64,000 bases of DNA from Thermogemmatispora sp042408735 (GTDB taxonomy: Bacteria; Chloroflexota; Ktedonobacteria; Ktedonobacterales; Ktedonobacteraceae). The position numbers and the translations under genes were made by a program. The notes under the pieces were generated by a model. The model was given only the letters and a program-made list of their open reading frames with translations. It was not told the origin of the DNA and ran no database searches. The stretch is from the NCBI RefSeq assembly GCF_042408735.1, contig NZ_JBHOQV010000057.1, positions 30,495 through 94,494 of the forward strand, in the 5' to 3' direction. Each line of letters starts with the position of its first letter. Positions within the stretch are counted from its first letter, which is position 1. Shown piece by piece: positions 9,098 to 16,996 of the stretch.

Positions 9098-9196
9098 GAG
9101 AGCCGGCCAGCTGAGGGGGGATTTTCCTCGGCAGTCGGACCCGGTCATAAGCCCTCTCGCGGCTAAGGACCGTCCTGGAGGCCGCCCTGCCATCTG

Positions 9197-9225
9197 TTGA
9201 CAAAATGTTCTGCCCGTGCTATCCT
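9197..9225 (+). promoter_or_regulatory. Promoter of rpsP-khpA-rimM operon; long leader follows
   Basis: TTGACA (9197-9202), 17 bases, TATCCT (9220-9225) with TGC in front (extended -10). It would give a leader of about 380 bases (9232-9613) before rpsP. I see no gene or known RNA motif in the leader, but its length leaves room for attenuation. Confidence 0.7.
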
Positions 9226-9613
9226 GATGACGCCATTGGGGCCATGCCCTATGTCTTTACCTTACCTGGCACCTACTGTGCTGCGCCGTCCGACGTAACG
9301 GCACAGCGTTTGCTCCTGCTACTCTCTCGCTTCGGTCTGGCCTGCGCGCGGTCGGCGTCTGCAGCTCTTTAATCAGAAGTGCACGAGACGGGGTCGGCTG
9401 GCAGCGCTGTGGGCTGGCGGGAGGCGCTCCAGATGGGGCTAGCCGTGGGCGTGGTTCCACTAAGACCTGAATGAGGGCGCTGGCTCCTGACGAGCAAGGA
9501 CAGGGTCGTCGGGCTGAACTGGGCTAGCTAGCCAGCCAGACAGAGGGACAGCAAAAACAGAAAATATTGTTGTGAGGACTTTCCCCGCTGGGGAGAGGTG
9601 AGAAGAGGAAAGT

Positions 9614-9919
9614 ATGGCTGTTAAGATTCGTTTGATGCGCGTGGGCAAAAAGAAGGCACCGAGCTATCGTATTGTAGTTGCGAATGCGCCTTCGCCGCGC
9701 GATGGGCGCATTATTGAAAATATTGGCTGGTACAATCCGTTGCGTGAGCCGGCGGCGGTGCAGATTGATGAGCAGAAGGCGCTGCGCTGGTTGCAACATG
9801 GTGCGCAGCCCTCGGATGCCGTCGTCTCGCTCTTCAAGCAGGCCGGAGTACTGGAGCGTTTCGAGCAGATGAAGGCTGCGGCGAAAGCCGGTTCCGCGTC
9901 CTCTGCTAAGGCGGAGTAG
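9614..9919 (+). CDS. rpsP: 30S ribosomal protein S16
   Basis: Small-subunit ribosomal protein bS16, 101 residues. The start 'AVKIRLMRVGKKKAPSYRIV' and 'RDGRIIENIGWYNP' are diagnostic, followed by the conserved 'LDEQKALRWLQHGAQPSDAV'-type helix region and an Ala/Lys-rich tail. It binds 16S rRNA and is needed for 30S assembly. A GAGGAAAGT site precedes the ATG. It is first gene of a tight run: the KH-domain gene starts 2 bases after its stop. Confidence 0.97.
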   Translation: MAVKIRLMRVGKKKAPSYRIVVANAPSPRDGRIIENIGWYNPLREPAAVQIDEQKALRWLQHGAQPSDAVVSLFKQAGVLERFEQMKAAAKAGSASSAKAE

Positions 9920-9921
9920 CT

Positions 9922-10173
9922 ATGGCCGTAAGAAACTCTTCGATGCGCCGCTTGGTGGAGTATATTGCGCAATCGCTGGTCGATAATCCGGCGGCGGTGC
10001 AGGTGCGGGAGGTACGCAACGATCGTCAGGCGGTAATCCTCGAGCTGCGTGTGGCTCCCGAGGACTACGGCAAGGTCATCGGGCGCGAGGGCCGGGTTGC
10101 CAAGGCGTTGCGTACGCTCATGCGCGCGATGGGGACGCGCGAGGGCCGTCATACCTCTTTGAAGGTTGTCTAG
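9922..10173 (+). CDS. khpA: KH-domain RNA-binding protein KhpA
   Basis: An 83-residue single type II KH domain protein (KhpA/YlqC family). The GxxG RNA-binding loop appears as 'VIGREGRVAKALRTLMRA' at about residues 52-69. In many bacteria the gene lies between rpsP and rimM, as here, and its product pairs with KhpB/Jag in post-transcriptional control and ribosome-linked processes. It starts 2 bases after the rpsP stop, implying translational coupling. Function is from family knowledge; identity is secure. Confidence 0.93.
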   Translation: MAVRNSSMRRLVEYIAQSLVDNPAAVQVREVRNDRQAVILELRVAPEDYGKVIGREGRVAKALRTLMRAMGTREGRHTSLKVV

Positions 10174-10239
10174 GCTGATCGAGCGAGCGAAGCCTATCTT
10201 TCCCCTGGAATGCTACCGACTAGAGACACTGAGCGGGCA

Positions 10240-10839
10240 ATGGCTGCCAGTTCTATGCAGCAGGATCCTGAATGGGCCACCGTGGGGCGGGTGCTTGCCC
10301 CCTTCGGGCTGCGCGGCGAGGTCAAGGTCTTACCGATGAGCGACCTGCCCGATCGCTTCGCACAGCTGGAGGCTGTCTATTGCGGTTTTCCTCCCCGGCG
10401 CTATCGCATCGAGCAGGTCCGCCCCTACAGGAGCGGCCTTGTCTTGTTGAAGTTGCAGGGCTGCGATTCCCTGACGGCTGCCGAAGCCCTGCGCAACTGT
10501 GAGCTGCAGATCCCTCTGGCCGAGCTGCCCCCCCTGCCTCCGGACTCGTACTATCAACACGACATTCTCAACCTGCGCGTCTTCACCCTCGAGGGCCGGG
10601 AGGTCGGGACAATTCGCGAGATCTGGCTGACTGGCAGCAACGATGTCTACGTGATCCGTATGGCCGATGGCCGACAAGCCTTGATCCCTGCCGTCAAGGA
10701 GGTGGTCAAGCAGATCGACCTGGTACGCCGCACAATGTACATCGATCCCTGGCCGGGTATGCTGGACGAGCGTGAGGCCATCATTGACCGCGGCGAGCCA
10801 GAGGATACCGAAGAGGCTGATGAGCTGCCTGACCTCTAA
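10240..10839 (+). CDS. rimM: Ribosome maturation factor RimM
   Basis: A 16S rRNA processing factor that binds S19 and helps 3'-domain assembly of the 30S subunit. The N-terminal RimM barrel begins 'ATVGRVLAPFGLRGEVKV', and the C-terminal PRC barrel contains 'GTIREIWLTGSNDVYVI' and 'ALIPAVKEVVKQIDL'. About 199 residues from ATG 10240; ATG 10210 is also in frame, but neither has a strong ribosome site. It ends with an acidic tail. It is the third gene of the rpsP operon. The usual next genes, trmD and rplS, are absent and are replaced by a convergent TIR-type gene. Confidence 0.94.
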   Translation: MAASSMQQDPEWATVGRVLAPFGLRGEVKVLPMSDLPDRFAQLEAVYCGFPPRRYRIEQVRPYRSGLVLLKLQGCDSLTAAEALRNCELQIPLAELPPLPPDSYYQHDILNLRVFTLEGREVGTIREIWLTGSNDVYVIRMADGRQALIPAVKEVVKQIDLVRRTMYIDPWPGMLDEREAIIDRGEPEDTEEADELPDL

Positions 10840-11249
10840 AGTTACTCCTTCCCTACCTCCTTCTGTTCTCTCCGCTGGGCCAGGCGGCCAGATCCACTCC
10901 TTTCCTTCTTCCTCTCCTGGCCCCTGGGGCCATCTGAACTGGGTCTTATCTTCCCCAGATCGGCTTTTCCTCACAAGCCTCTGCCTCCCTGACCCTGAGC
11001 CGCGGCGGGTCAGGCGAGCGGCTGGTCCCCGCTGCCAGACCTGGCCTGCTGCTGGTTTCTGCTCGCGGTCGCCCTCGTGGGCGTGCGATCGGCGAGGGCT
11101 GGACCATCTGGCGTTTTCCAACCTGAGGCTCTTTGGTAGGACCTTGATCCCTCAAAGGACCACCCCCTCTCCGGGGAGGACAGAGAAGGCTGTCTCTCCC
11201 CCACCAGCTTGTGTGTGACCGCTCAGTGGAGCCGATGGCCCAGGTCCCC
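10840..11249. other. Convergent intergenic region after rimM
   Basis: About 410 bases between rimM and the convergent TIR-like gene. It is pyrimidine-rich on the + strand. Only short GC palindromes are seen (for example around 10918-10934) with no U-tract, and nothing I would call a gene. Confidence 0.4.
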
Positions 11250-13052
11250 TTATGCCTTATAGGGCGCCACGTTGAGGGCCGCCAGCTCTGGCATGTGATC
11301 GAAAATCCACACGGCCCCACCGCTTCGAATCCCGGTTGCCGGATTCACCTCTCCAATAAAGGCCGTGCGGGCCTGGCTGAGCAAGTCGTCGAGCAGGGGG
11401 AAGGTCGAGGCTGACAGCAGCTGCTTGGACGACATGTTCACCAACTGGCGTGCGTCCTGGCGTACCTGCTCCAGATTCGCCTTCACGCGATTCAGCTCGG
11501 TATCGATCTGACCGGCGAGCTGGCGTTGGGAAGCGGAAGAATGGGGAGAACTGGTCAGAGCGATCAGATCCAGCTCAATATGACGGATGTAGCCCGGCAC
11601 GGGTAGAGCTTTCTCATCCAGCGTGAGCAGAGGGACGCGCCCCACCGTTGGATCGACCAGAACAGGCGTACCCCGCGGAAGATCCTGGGCGACCAGCTCA
11701 GTCCCATCCAGATAGTCCAGAATCTTCACCAGGGCATTATGCATCTCCGTGGCGTTGCGCGGAACTCCCGTGCCGCGAGCAGCCGAGGCCCACTCGAAGA
11801 CCTTACTCACATTCTCAAAGAACCAGACACTGAGTCCTCCATGCAGCGACAACTGATCTAACTGAGGCTCACCGCTTAGCAGGTGCCGCAGATGGTCCAG
11901 GTTGCTATAGTGGACCGTCGTGTTGCCAACGGTCTCCGCTTGGGGGTCGGGGACCTGAGGGATCTCCGCATAATAGCGCCAGCGCATCAGATCGGCGGTC
12001 GGCGAATCGGGTGTCAGAGCGGCGCTCTCCTCTGTAATCAGGAAGCGGCTATAGCTGTTAAGCAGGTTTTGATGATTAGGGCTGTTATAGCGCAAGTCAA
12101 GGCGGCCATGAACCGGGGTAAACTTGGCCAGGAGCAGGGCGCCGCCGAGCTGGCTTTTATCGCGCAATAGCCAGGCGTAGAAGCTCTGACCGCTCTGGGG
12201 GGAGGCCAGGTTCTGCAGATGGATATCGAGGCCATCGCAGATGCCGGTCGTATTATCGGCGCCCGTCAGGCCGGTATTAAAAAACTCCAGGCGCCCGTAG
12301 CTGGGTGTGGCGCTGCCGCCAGCGGTGGAGGTCTGCGCGGGACGAGTCAGGAGGAGGGCCATAACGGTGCCGAGAACCAGCGTCGCCACCAGCAAGAAAG
12401 AGAGGCCGATAATCGCTCGCCCGCGCTCCGTTGTGCCAAAGTAGAACTCTCTGAGAGAACCACCGAAAGAGGCGAGCCGGCTGGGAGGGAGAGCGGGGCG
12501 ATCGTAGTCGCTCTGAGCGGACGAGCGTCCTGGCAACGCTGATAGCCCACCGAGAGGAGAGGAGCCAGGGGAGGGAGTCGGCATCAGCGCCTGAGCTGGC
12601 GGTGGGGAGCCACTCAGAGCCAGTGGGGCGCGCTCCTTTTCCAGGGTCAGGACCAGCTTCTCAATCGCCCGTGGATAGTCGTAGGAGCCGTCGAAAGTAG
12701 GGAGTGTGGCCCATTCGGGGGGAGCCTCCACCGAGGAGCCATCGGAGCTAGCCAGAAAGCGTATCACGCCCTGCAGACGCCGCTGCTCTAGCAGCTTCAA
12801 TGCCGTATTGACGGCCATACGCACCTGATAGGACTGGGCCGCACTGGCCGTCTGAAATAGAACGAACCACTGAAGATCGGGCAACGTCTGATTCAAAAAG
12901 GGAAGAAAGCCCTCGTCGCTGGCGCGGCCAGGATAGACTGTGACGACGGTGCCTGTCTCCTCAAGCCGCTGGCGCAGGCGAGTTAGAATTTGCAATTCCT
13001 GATGAGCCTTAGGATCAAGGTCATGGCAGATGAAGACGCCAGACGCATTCAT
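11250..13052 (-). CDS. TIR-like domain protein with one membrane span and a large outer domain
   Basis: A 600-residue protein of mixed architecture. Residues 1 to about 110 resemble a TIR/flavodoxin-like fold: 'GVFICHDLDPKAHQEL' strand-helix start, then 'VVTVYPGRASDEGFLPFLNQ' and 'WFVLFQTASAAQS'. A Pro/Ser-rich linker follows, then one membrane segment (about residues 220-245, 'IIGLSFLLVATLVLGTVMAL'). The outer part contains a stretch similar in pattern to anti-sigma factor (RskA) C-terminal domains ('SFYAWLLRDKSQLGGALLL'), ending in a coiled-coil region. I cannot see a convincing NADase glutamate. The start is ATG 13052 with GAGGA 6 bases upstream. It is divergent from the type VII/TerY cluster and shares its promoter region, so it may sense or regulate it (inference). 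Confidence 0.6.
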   Translation of the reverse strand: MNASGVFICHDLDPKAHQELQILTRLRQRLEETGTVVTVYPGRASDEGFLPFLNQTLPDLQWFVLFQTASAAQSYQVRMAVNTALKLLEQRRLQGVIRFLASSDGSSVEAPPEWATLPTFDGSYDYPRAIEKLVLTLEKERAPLALSGSPPPAQALMPTPSPGSSPLGGLSALPGRSSAQSDYDRPALPPSRLASFGGSLREFYFGTTERGRAIIGLSFLLVATLVLGTVMALLLTRPAQTSTAGGSATPSYGRLEFFNTGLTGADNTTGICDGLDIHLQNLASPQSGQSFYAWLLRDKSQLGGALLLAKFTPVHGRLDLRYNSPNHQNLLNSYSRFLITEESAALTPDSPTADLMRWRYYAEIPQVPDPQAETVGNTTVHYSNLDHLRHLLSGEPQLDQLSLHGGLSVWFFENVSKVFEWASAARGTGVPRNATEMHNALVKILDYLDGTELVAQDLPRGTPVLVDPTVGRVPLLTLDEKALPVPGYIRHIELDLIALTSSPHSSASQRQLAGQIDTELNRVKANLEQVRQDARQLVNMSSKQLLSASTFPLLDDLLSQARTAFIGEVNPATGIRSGGAVWIFDHMPELAALNVAPYKA

Positions 13053-13112
13053 GACGTGTCCTCGCTTTGGCATAGGATATAGATCTTCTTAACCAGCAAG
13101 AACATCTCTGTG

Positions 13113-13141
13113 AGTATAACATGGTGTGGTATCATATTCAA
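13113..13141 (-). promoter_or_regulatory. Promoter of TIR-like gene, overlapping the divergent promoter
   Basis: Minus strand TTGAAT (13136-13141), 17 bases, TATACT (13113-13118) with TGT in front (extended -10). It overlaps the + strand extended -10 at 13127-13135, so binding of polymerase to the two should be mutually exclusive. Confidence 0.6.
13127..13135 (+). promoter_or_regulatory. Extended -10 promoter of the TerY-like/type VII cluster
   Basis: TGGTATCAT is an extended -10 element about 120 bases before the von Willebrand gene. No clear -35 is present. Confidence 0.45.
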
Positions 13142-13255
13142 GCTGAGGGTGTTTCTAGAGACCATGTTTCTGGCAAAACGGGGGATCGACCGGGTAATGA
13201 GCGGTGCGGGCCCCCGTGACCCGACGATTCTGGACTGGAGAGGAGGCAGACGACG

Positions 13256-14005
13256 ATGTACTATACGCAGCCGGCGACCTCCCTTACGCCGGCGCTGGTC
13301 ATCTACCTGATCGACGCGAGCCACTCTATGAACGACCCCTGTGGTTCCACCACCAAAATGGGGCTGGTCAATCGGGCCTTAAAGGAAGCGATCAAGGACA
13401 TGGTCCGGCGCTCCATTCGCGATGGCATCGTCCAGCGGCGCTACAAAGTGGCCATTCTGGCCTACAGCACGGCAGTGGTCGACGTCCTGGGAGGTATTCG
13501 CGACCTGCCGGAGCTGGTCAAGCACGGTGTCCCAGTGATCAGCGCGGGAGGGGAGACCGACACCGCTATAGGCTTTGCGGCTGTGGAAAACCTCTTGCAG
13601 AAGCACCTGAGCGAATTTGATAGCTGTCCTGCGCCCCTGGTCTGTCACCTGACGGATGCCCTCATCACGGCCAGCGATCCTACCCCGATCGTCCGGCGCA
13701 TCCAGGCGATGGCCGTGCGCGATGGGCCGGTCCTGGTAGAAAACGTCTACGTAGCCGACAAGATGCTGCGCACGCCAGTACGCGACTGGCGACAATGGGG
13801 GGGCGTTACTCGGGCGAGTCAGCTCACCAATGACTACGCGCGCTTCCTCTTCTCGCTCTCCTCTCCCATGCCCGAGATCTATCGCCAGAACATCAACAAC
13901 TACGGCTACAACCTGCAGCCGGGGGCGGCCCTCTTCTTCCCCGGCGTTCACACCGACCTGGTGCGCCTGGCCTTTACCATCTCGACGGCCACTCAGCTCA
14001 AATAG
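13256..14005 (+). CDS. TerY-like von Willebrand factor A domain protein
   Basis: A 249-residue protein that is almost wholly one vWA domain. The metal-binding MIDAS is visible as 'LIDASHSM' (Asp-x-Ser-x-Ser, about residues 20-24), with the further MIDAS residues expected at 'GGETDT' (about residue 100) and 'HLTDA' (about 131). This fits TerY-type proteins, which act in trios with a PP2C phosphatase and a kinase (the TerY-P triad known from tellurite-resistance/Ter stress clusters). Exactly such a phosphatase and kinase follow. A GAGAGGAGG site precedes the ATG. It is first gene of the + strand run leading to WXG100, YukD and EssC genes. Confidence 0.8.
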   Translation: MYYTQPATSLTPALVIYLIDASHSMNDPCGSTTKMGLVNRALKEAIKDMVRRSIRDGIVQRRYKVAILAYSTAVVDVLGGIRDLPELVKHGVPVISAGGETDTAIGFAAVENLLQKHLSEFDSCPAPLVCHLTDALITASDPTPIVRRIQAMAVRDGPVLVENVYVADKMLRTPVRDWRQWGGVTRASQLTNDYARFLFSLSSPMPEIYRQNINNYGYNLQPGAALFFPGVHTDLVRLAFTISTATQLK

Positions 14006-14047
14006 CCCGTGGCTTCCCCGCGCCGCGCCAGAGGAAGGAGCGAAGTG

Positions 14048-14956
14048 ATGCTATCTGAGGATGCCGAACCAAGAGAGCGCTCTGAACAAGCGAACCTCTG
14101 CTTTGAGACGGGCCTGGCGGGTGAGTACTTTACCTCGCAAACCATCAATAACCGCCTGACCTTGCGCCTGCTCTCGCTGCGCAGCCGCGAGGCCCAGACC
14201 CAGGAGCTGGCCAATCAAGACTACGCGCGGGTCGTCGCCAGCGACGATGGTTCAATCCTTTATTTTTGCGTCTGCGATGGCGTGGGCAGCTCATATCGCG
14301 GCGATTTTGCCGCCCAATATCTGGGCAGCGCCCTGGTCGCCTGGCTGCAGGAGCAGGAAGCCCTCGCCGGTTCGATCAAGACAGTCGCCGCCCGCCTGCG
14401 CCAGCGCCTGGATGAGTGGGCTAAGGCGGCGCAGCAAGAACTCTTGCGCCTGCCGCTGACCTCCGAAGCGCCAGCCCTGGTGCGCGAGGTCCTGGAGGAG
14501 CTGCGCGAAGACTATGGCAGCGAGACCGTCTTTCTGGCTGGACGAATTGCCCTGGCGCCGTGGAAGGCCCAATTGCAGATAGCGCGCCCCACTGAGGCTT
14601 TTCTCTGCTGGATGGGGAACGTGACAGCCCGCCTTTTCGTGACCAGCGAACACTCTTTCACGCTCGGAGGAAGCCACGATGATGAGGGACGCTGGTCGAC
14701 GGCCCGCGGCTCGCGCGGACTGCTCCACGTCTGGAGCATGGGCCTCTCGACGATCGAACGCCTGATCGTCTATACCGATGGCTTGCTGCCTCTAGCCTCA
14801 TCGCTGGCCGAACTAAACGACGACGAGCTACAAGAGCGGGCACGCCAGCTGCTCCTCCTGCCCGAGAATGACGATATGACAGCCCTCGATCTGCTCTGGC
14901 TGCCGCCAGACCAGCGGCCCGTTGAGGACCCTGTCACGGGGGAAAGCCGGCAATGA
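14048..14956 (+). CDS. PP2C-family protein phosphatase
   Basis: Predicted metal-dependent Ser/Thr phosphatase of 302 residues. Metal ligands typical of PP2C are seen at 'NQD' (about residue 58), 'CDGVGSS' (Asp-Gly, about 77-78) followed by 'GDFAAQYLG', late 'VYTDGL', and 'NDDMTALDLLWL' near the C-terminus. I use ATG 14048 because GGAAGGAG lies 7 bases upstream; the frame also opens at 14009. It comes 42 bases after the vWA gene and its last codons overlap a possible ATG of the kinase gene. The three together match the TerY-P phosphorylation triad, in which it would reverse the kinase's action (inference). Confidence 0.82.
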   Translation: MLSEDAEPRERSEQANLCFETGLAGEYFTSQTINNRLTLRLLSLRSREAQTQELANQDYARVVASDDGSILYFCVCDGVGSSYRGDFAAQYLGSALVAWLQEQEALAGSIKTVAARLRQRLDEWAKAAQQELLRLPLTSEAPALVREVLEELREDYGSETVFLAGRIALAPWKAQLQIARPTEAFLCWMGNVTARLFVTSEHSFTLGGSHDDEGRWSTARGSRGLLHVWSMGLSTIERLIVYTDGLLPLASSLAELNDDELQERARQLLLLPENDDMTALDLLWLPPDQRPVEDPVTGESRQ

Positions 14957-15039
14957 AGACCAGCGCAGCGGTCTGCACCCGCACCGCACCAGGTCCCACC
15001 GAACTTGCACTACAGGAGAAGAAAAAAGGAGATCGAGAG

Positions 15040-15972
15040 GTGGCACAGTTTCAGCCCTTCCCGGGCATGTTCTTGCGCATTGGCTCATCCTATTTTGAGT
15101 TCATGCCCCATCCCTTGTTGCCGGAGGACAAGGAAGCTGTATTTGTGCTGGAGGGCGGGGAGGCGCTGGTCTATCAGGTGCGCAACCTGGACACGCAGGA
15201 ACGCTGTGCGCTCAAGGTTTTCAAAGCCTCCTATCGCGGGCCTCACCTGGTGCGTGTCACGGAAGTACTCCAGCGCCATGCCCACCTGCCGGGCCTCTAC
15301 CTGGGCTACCGCATTTGCCTCACGCGGACGCACTATCCGGAAGCGGTAGAAGCCTTTCCCGAGTTAGAATACGCCGTACTCATGCCCTGGATCGAGGCAC
15401 GCACCTGGGCCGGACTCATGCTAGATCAGGCGGCCAGTGTCGATTACAGCTTCGAGCAGGCGCGCCAGGTAGCGCTGGCTACAGCTCAGATACTGTGGAA
15501 CCTGGAGATTCGCGGCCTGGCTCATGGCGATGTAGCGGGAGGCAACATCTTGCTGACTCCCCAGCTCAGCGGAGTGCAATTGCTGGATCTGGAGGGCCTC
15601 TATGCACCCGGTCTGCCTCAGCCGAGAAAGGTCAGTTGGGGGTCGCCAGGCTACCAGCATCGGAACCTACCACGCCAGGGCCAGTGGTGCCCACAGGGCG
15701 ATCGCTTTGCCGGCGCGGTCCTGCTTACCGAAATGCTTACCTGGTGGGAACCGCGAGTCCGTGCCCACGTGGCCGATCATGCGGAAACGCTCTTTCCTCC
15801 CCAAGAATTGCAGCAGAGTCATACCCCTCTCTGGCAAGCGGTGCGGGATGTACTGCGCTCTCTGAGCAGAGACCTGCTCTATCTCTTTGATCAAGCCTGG
15901 TCCTCCTCAAGTCTGATGGAGTGTCCAGAGCTGGCGACATGGGCGATGACACTCTATTCCGTTTTCGTGTAG
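15040..15972 (+). CDS. Divergent protein kinase of the TerY-P triad
   Basis: Protein-kinase-like fold with unusual motifs. Counting from the upstream in-frame ATG 14953: VAIK-type lysine in 'CALKVFK' (Lys88), catalytic loop 'HGDVAGGN' (Asp193, Asn198; Gly replaces the usual Arg of HRD), the metal-binding DFG replaced by 'LDLEG' (Asp212), and an activation segment 'GSPGYQHRN'. The glycine loop is weak ('LEGGEALVYQV'). All core catalytic residues seem kept, so activity is likely. I choose GTG 15040, which has AAAGGAG 8 bases upstream; ATG 14953, overlapping the phosphatase stop as ATGA, is a fair alternative. It sits between the phosphatase and the WXG100 gene. Confidence 0.72.
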   Translation: MAQFQPFPGMFLRIGSSYFEFMPHPLLPEDKEAVFVLEGGEALVYQVRNLDTQERCALKVFKASYRGPHLVRVTEVLQRHAHLPGLYLGYRICLTRTHYPEAVEAFPELEYAVLMPWIEARTWAGLMLDQAASVDYSFEQARQVALATAQILWNLEIRGLAHGDVAGGNILLTPQLSGVQLLDLEGLYAPGLPQPRKVSWGSPGYQHRNLPRQGQWCPQGDRFAGAVLLTEMLTWWEPRVRAHVADHAETLFPPQELQQSHTPLWQAVRDVLRSLSRDLLYLFDQAWSSSSLMECPELATWAMTLYSVFV

Positions 15973-15977
15973 TCGCA

Positions 15978-16006
15978 TTGCATTTAGGGCGGAGAATTGG
16001 TATCCT
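15978..16006 (+). promoter_or_regulatory. Possible internal promoter for the WXG100 gene
   Basis: TTGCAT (15978-15983), 17 bases, TATCCT (16001-16006) with TGG just upstream. The -35 match is poor and the extended -10 carries the call. It would give a leader of about 278 bases, with no gene in 15973-16290. Confidence 0.35.
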
Positions 16007-16290
16007 TTGTCTCAAGAGGTGATAAAGATTTGCTCCTTAAATTTGTGAGTTTGCATGTTTGAGCCGCTGAATAGGTGTAGCAATTCGTCAGCGGGCAGGG
16101 CGGCGGGCGCCGGCGCTCTCGCCGCAAGAGAGTGAGCGCGCTAAGGGGGCAGATGGGGCATGCCGGGCGGAAGGCTGCGGCCCCCGCTCAGACCCTTGCT
16201 GCTCGTTGTTGGCCCTGCCTCAGACGCCTGCCGAATTGGCAGTTTGCTGGTTCCTTCGTTCATCAGTTACACATCGAGGAGGAGTGTACG

Positions 16291-16599
16291 ATGTCCTCAC
16301 AGGGCGATCTGATCGGCGGTCGTACCCACCAGATGGATGCCACCGCCCAGCACTTTCTCTCGGAGCTTTCTAACTTCGAAGATGCTGCCCAGCGCATTAC
16401 CGCTGCCGTTGCCAATCTAGAGGCCGACTGGTTTGGGCGTGGCAGCGTCGCCTATCAAAACGCCATGAATACCTGGAATTCGCATCTAATGGCTGTCCTG
16501 CAGGACCTGCATCAGCTCACCCAGGGATTGCAGGGAAGCTCGACGGCCTTGCAGGAGCTGGACCAGGTCATGGCTTCAAAGTTCAGCGGCTACGAGTAA
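16291..16599 (+). CDS. WXG100-family type VII secretion substrate
   Basis: A 102-residue helical-hairpin protein of the ESAT-6/WXG100 family, small secreted partners or substrates of EccC/EssC ATPases. The central turn is 'DWFGRGS' (Trp-x-Gly, about residues 48-50), flanked by two long helices rich in Ala, Gln and Leu; no signal peptide is present. The length is exactly that of the family. A GAGGAGG site lies 8-9 bases before ATG 16291; the open frame continues upstream but without support. It is followed by a GC hairpin and then the iscB-type element that separates it from the YukD and EssC genes. Confidence 0.88.
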   Translation: MSSQGDLIGGRTHQMDATAQHFLSELSNFEDAAQRITAAVANLEADWFGRGSVAYQNAMNTWNSHLMAVLQDLHQLTQGLQGSSTALQELDQVMASKFSGYE

Positions 16600-16649
16600 G
16601 CAGCTCGAGGAGAGAGACGAACAGCGAAGTCCCACCTCGCTCTCTATTC

Positions 16650-16688
16650 GCTGGCGGCCTGGCAGAACCGCCGCAGAAGGCCGCCAGC
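16650..16688 (+). terminator. GC hairpin after the WXG100 gene
   Basis: An 11-bp stem (GCTGGCGGCCT / AGGCCGCCAGC) with a 17-base loop, 51 bases after the WXG100 stop, with no U-tract. It could be a partial terminator or a 3' stabiliser that raises WXG100 mRNA relative to downstream genes. Confidence 0.45.
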
Positions 16689-16729
16689 GCTCTAAGCGTG
16701 CCTGGGCGCTCGCTCTAGCTTGTCAACCC

Positions 16730-16996
16730 CCTCCCCACGACTAAAGCCGGGGGCTTGCAGTAAGCAGGCCCGGGGTCGACCAGCCTCAGCCAGGGCCGTA
16801 AGGCCATGGGGCTACGTTATCCGGGTCACGGCACTCTGGAGTGCGCGAGCCGGCTCCGGCCCCTCCCGTCCAGGGTTCAACACAGGCAAACGGCATTGAA
16901 GCCAGTGCTCTGGAGGCAACAAGCCCGGATGACCTTGGCAAGGCTCACTTGACCGTGCGGGACGCAAGCCCCGGCGAGGAAGGAGGCGTAAGCCTT
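16730..16996 (+). ncRNA. Probable omega-RNA region of the iscB element
   Basis: In IscB elements the guide (omega) RNA is encoded directly upstream of iscB and begins at the transposon left end. Here 16730-16996 is non-coding, GC-rich and full of short complementary blocks, and ends at the iscB ribosome site (GGAAGGAGG at 16979). Identity is by position and family knowledge. I have not folded it, and the element is decayed, so expression is uncertain. Confidence 0.45.

Noticed and set aside
10801..10818. GAGGATACCGAAGAGG inside rimM as another copy of the leader repeat
   Set aside because: It lies within coding sequence for an acidic stretch and is not in front of a start codon; taken as coincidence.
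13256..15972. Full tellurite-resistance (Ter) operon
   Set aside because: Only the vWA, phosphatase and kinase are present; no TerC, TerD or TerB genes are seen.
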